Shown here in pieces: positions 63,133-64,000 of a stretch of 64,000 nucleotides of DNA. The DNA is from Ligilactobacillus animalis KCTC 3501 = DSM 20602 (GTDB lineage Bacteria; Bacillota; Bacilli; Lactobacillales; Lactobacillaceae). The notes beneath the pieces were generated by a model that saw only the letters and a program-made list of their open reading frames with translations, was not told the DNA's origin and ran no database searches. The DNA lies in the NCBI RefSeq assembly GCF_001434535.1, contig NZ_AYYW01000057.1, forward strand, positions 211,225 to 275,224, read 5' to 3'. Each line of letters starts with the position of its first letter. The first letter of the stretch is position 1. The position numbers were made by a program, and so were the translations under genes.

Positions 63133-63747
63133 TCAGTCGACCCCTAATTGTTTCTTATAATCAGGCAAGAAACGTTTAACACGCCAACGTTCAGCCCGAA
63201 TGATCGTTTTGATCTTTTCAGCTGCCTTAGCAACTTCATCGTTTACGACCGCGTAATCGTAATTTTGCATCATTTCGATCTCGTCTTTTGCCTTTTCCAT
63301 ACGCTTATCGATCGTTTCTAGATCATCAGTCCCGCGATTGATGATCCGTTGGCGAAGTTCCATTAGGTCAGGTGGGGTCAAGAAGATGAACAAGCCGTCA
63401 GAAACTTTTTCACGTACTTGCATTGCACCTTTGACTTCGATCTCCAAAAAGACATCCTTACCCGCATCAAGCATCTCATTAACGTATTTTAATGGTGTAC
63501 CATAATAATTGTCAACATATTGAGCATACTCCAACATGCCTCCGTCAGCGATCTCTTTTTCAAACTCTTCTTTTGAAACGAAGTAATAATCTTTACCGTC
63601 AACTTCGCCTGGTCGCATTTGTCTAGTCGTCATTGAGATCGAATAGTCAAAGTTGTTTCCTTCTTGTGAAAAGATCTCCTTTCGCACAGTACCCTTCCCC
63701 ACACCAGAAGGACCTGAAAGGACGATCAACATTCCTCTTTTAGCCAT
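63133..63747 (-). CDS. gmk: Guanylate kinase
   Basis: GMP kinase, 204 residues: P-loop [47 protein letters not shown] (GMP site), [28 protein letters not shown] and [23 protein letters not shown]. The SD is GAGGAG with normal spacing. Confidence 0.97.
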   Translation of the reverse strand: MAKRGMLIVLSGPSGVGKGTVRKEIFSQEGNNFDYSISMTTRQMRPGEVDGKDYYFVSKEEFEKEIADGGMLEYAQYVDNYYGTPLKYVNEMLDAGKDVFLEIEVKGAMQVREKVSDGLFIFLTPPDLMELRQRIINRGTDDLETIDKRMEKAKDEIEMMQNYDYAVVNDEVAKAAEKIKTIIRAERWRVKRFLPDYKKQLGVD

Positions 63748-63852
63748 GCGCTTTATAACTCCTCAATTTATAAGTTTATATACCATTGTGCACTTTTTTA
63801 AGGCTTTTTTCAAGTCGTCATGTCCATTTTTACAGATTTTAATTAAATTTTC

Positions 63853-63897
63853 TCAAAAAAATCTAGGGCTTTTCATGTCATGAGCATTCCCCTAATC
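63853..63897 (-). terminator. Terminator of the transcript entering from the right
   Basis: On the minus strand TTAGGG pairs with CCCTAG and the inner TCATG-A-CATGA stem, followed by seven T. It isolates gmk from transcription arriving from beyond 64000. Confidence 0.7.
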
Positions 63898-63947
63898 AAG
63901 AACCACTTATTGTATATATGGTACCACTTCCAAAATTCCTAATTCTG

Positions 63948-64000
63948 CTATATAAAATGTAGAACAATATAGAAGTTTAAGTACATTCTTCTACATTGTT
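63948..64000 (-). promoter_or_regulatory. Probable 3' half of another leader element, cut by the window edge
   Basis: AACAATGTAGAAG pairs with CTTCTATATTGTT (64000-63963, one G-U). CTACATT and TTATATAGCAG follow, resembling the inner stem, TCACATT and P2-CAG of the rpoZ, mltG and asp23 copies. The only frame after it is TTG (63933) with 8 codons. Confidence 0.3.

Larger units (their letters stand above)
63748..64000. other. Intergenic region upstream of gmk to the window edge
   Basis: About 250 nt without a clear gene. From right to left on the minus strand it holds a partial leader-like element, an 8-codon frame, a terminator and a possible gmk extended -10 (TGGTATATA, about 63788-63780). 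Confidence 0.4.

Noticed and set aside
1..64000. tRNA, rRNA, tmRNA, SRP RNA or insertion sequences
   Set aside because: I searched by eye for cloverleaf ends, conserved rRNA segments and transposase motifs and found none that I could support.

Overview
The window is a compact, low-GC Gram-positive chromosome segment. Gene content, gene order and protein sequences point to a lactic acid bacterium of the family Lactobacillaceae. A salivarius-group genus such as Ligilactobacillus is a guess that I cannot confirm from sequence alone. Almost everything is on the minus strand and is core housekeeping. No rRNA, tRNA or CRISPR array was seen.

Layout (minus strand unless noted): 1-1.5 kb partial D-lactate dehydrogenase, GIY-YIG protein and a TrmN6-like methyltransferase. 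1.7-3.7 kb plsC(+), yneF-like, DUF896 and lexA(+). 3.8-13.2 kb recN-argR-tlyA-ispA-xseB-xseA-folD, nusB-asp23-efp and pepP. 13.7-22.1 kb a SpoU methyltransferase(+), HAD-dtd-relA, a membrane protein, rsmE-prmA-DUF3013, a nucleoside hydrolase(+) and a membrane protein(+). 22.2-28.6 kb greA, udk, mltG and pheST behind a T-box. 28.6-30.1 kb an HxlR regulator, an HD-domain protein and a small plus-strand gene with a LexA-like site. 30.1-33.5 kb a decayed accessory island holding duplicated small genes of immunity type, a toxin C-terminal tail and a broken integrase. 33.5-49.6 kb the translation, secretion, division and lipid block rplS, GNAT, trmD-rimM-khpA-rpsP, ffh-ylxM-ftsY-smc-rnc-acpP-plsX-recG-fakA-asp23. 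Then rpmB(+), an oligopeptide-binding lipoprotein pseudogene, and 52-63.7 kb thiN-rpe-rsgA-prkC-stp-rsmB-fmt-priA-coaBC and rpoZ-gmk.

The most interesting signal is a recurring structured 5' leader. Eight unrelated genes (ldhD, plsC, recN, ispA, asp23, relA, mltG, rpoZ) carry a purine-rich Shine-Dalgarno tract (core AAAGGAA) that is not next to the start codon. A hairpin (P2) sits between them, and the start codon follows 8-13 nt after P2. In most copies an upstream hairpin (P1) has a loop complementary to the P2 loop. The helices pair although their sequences differ completely between copies, which looks like covariation. In the best copies two loop segments cross-pair in the order A-B...A'-B'. 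This could be a family of translation-controlling RNA elements or a dispersed RNA repeat. I cannot tell whether Rfam already lists it.

A second genome-scale signal is a strong excess of GATC in core genes, largely as NNG-ATC codon pairs. The excess drops to about chance level in the 30.3-33.5 kb island. Translation starts use TTG unusually often. Minus-strand operons are tightly packed, with several overlaps of 1-20 nt, and two intrinsic hairpins (khpA/rimM, fakA/recG) sit inside operons with no room for a new promoter.
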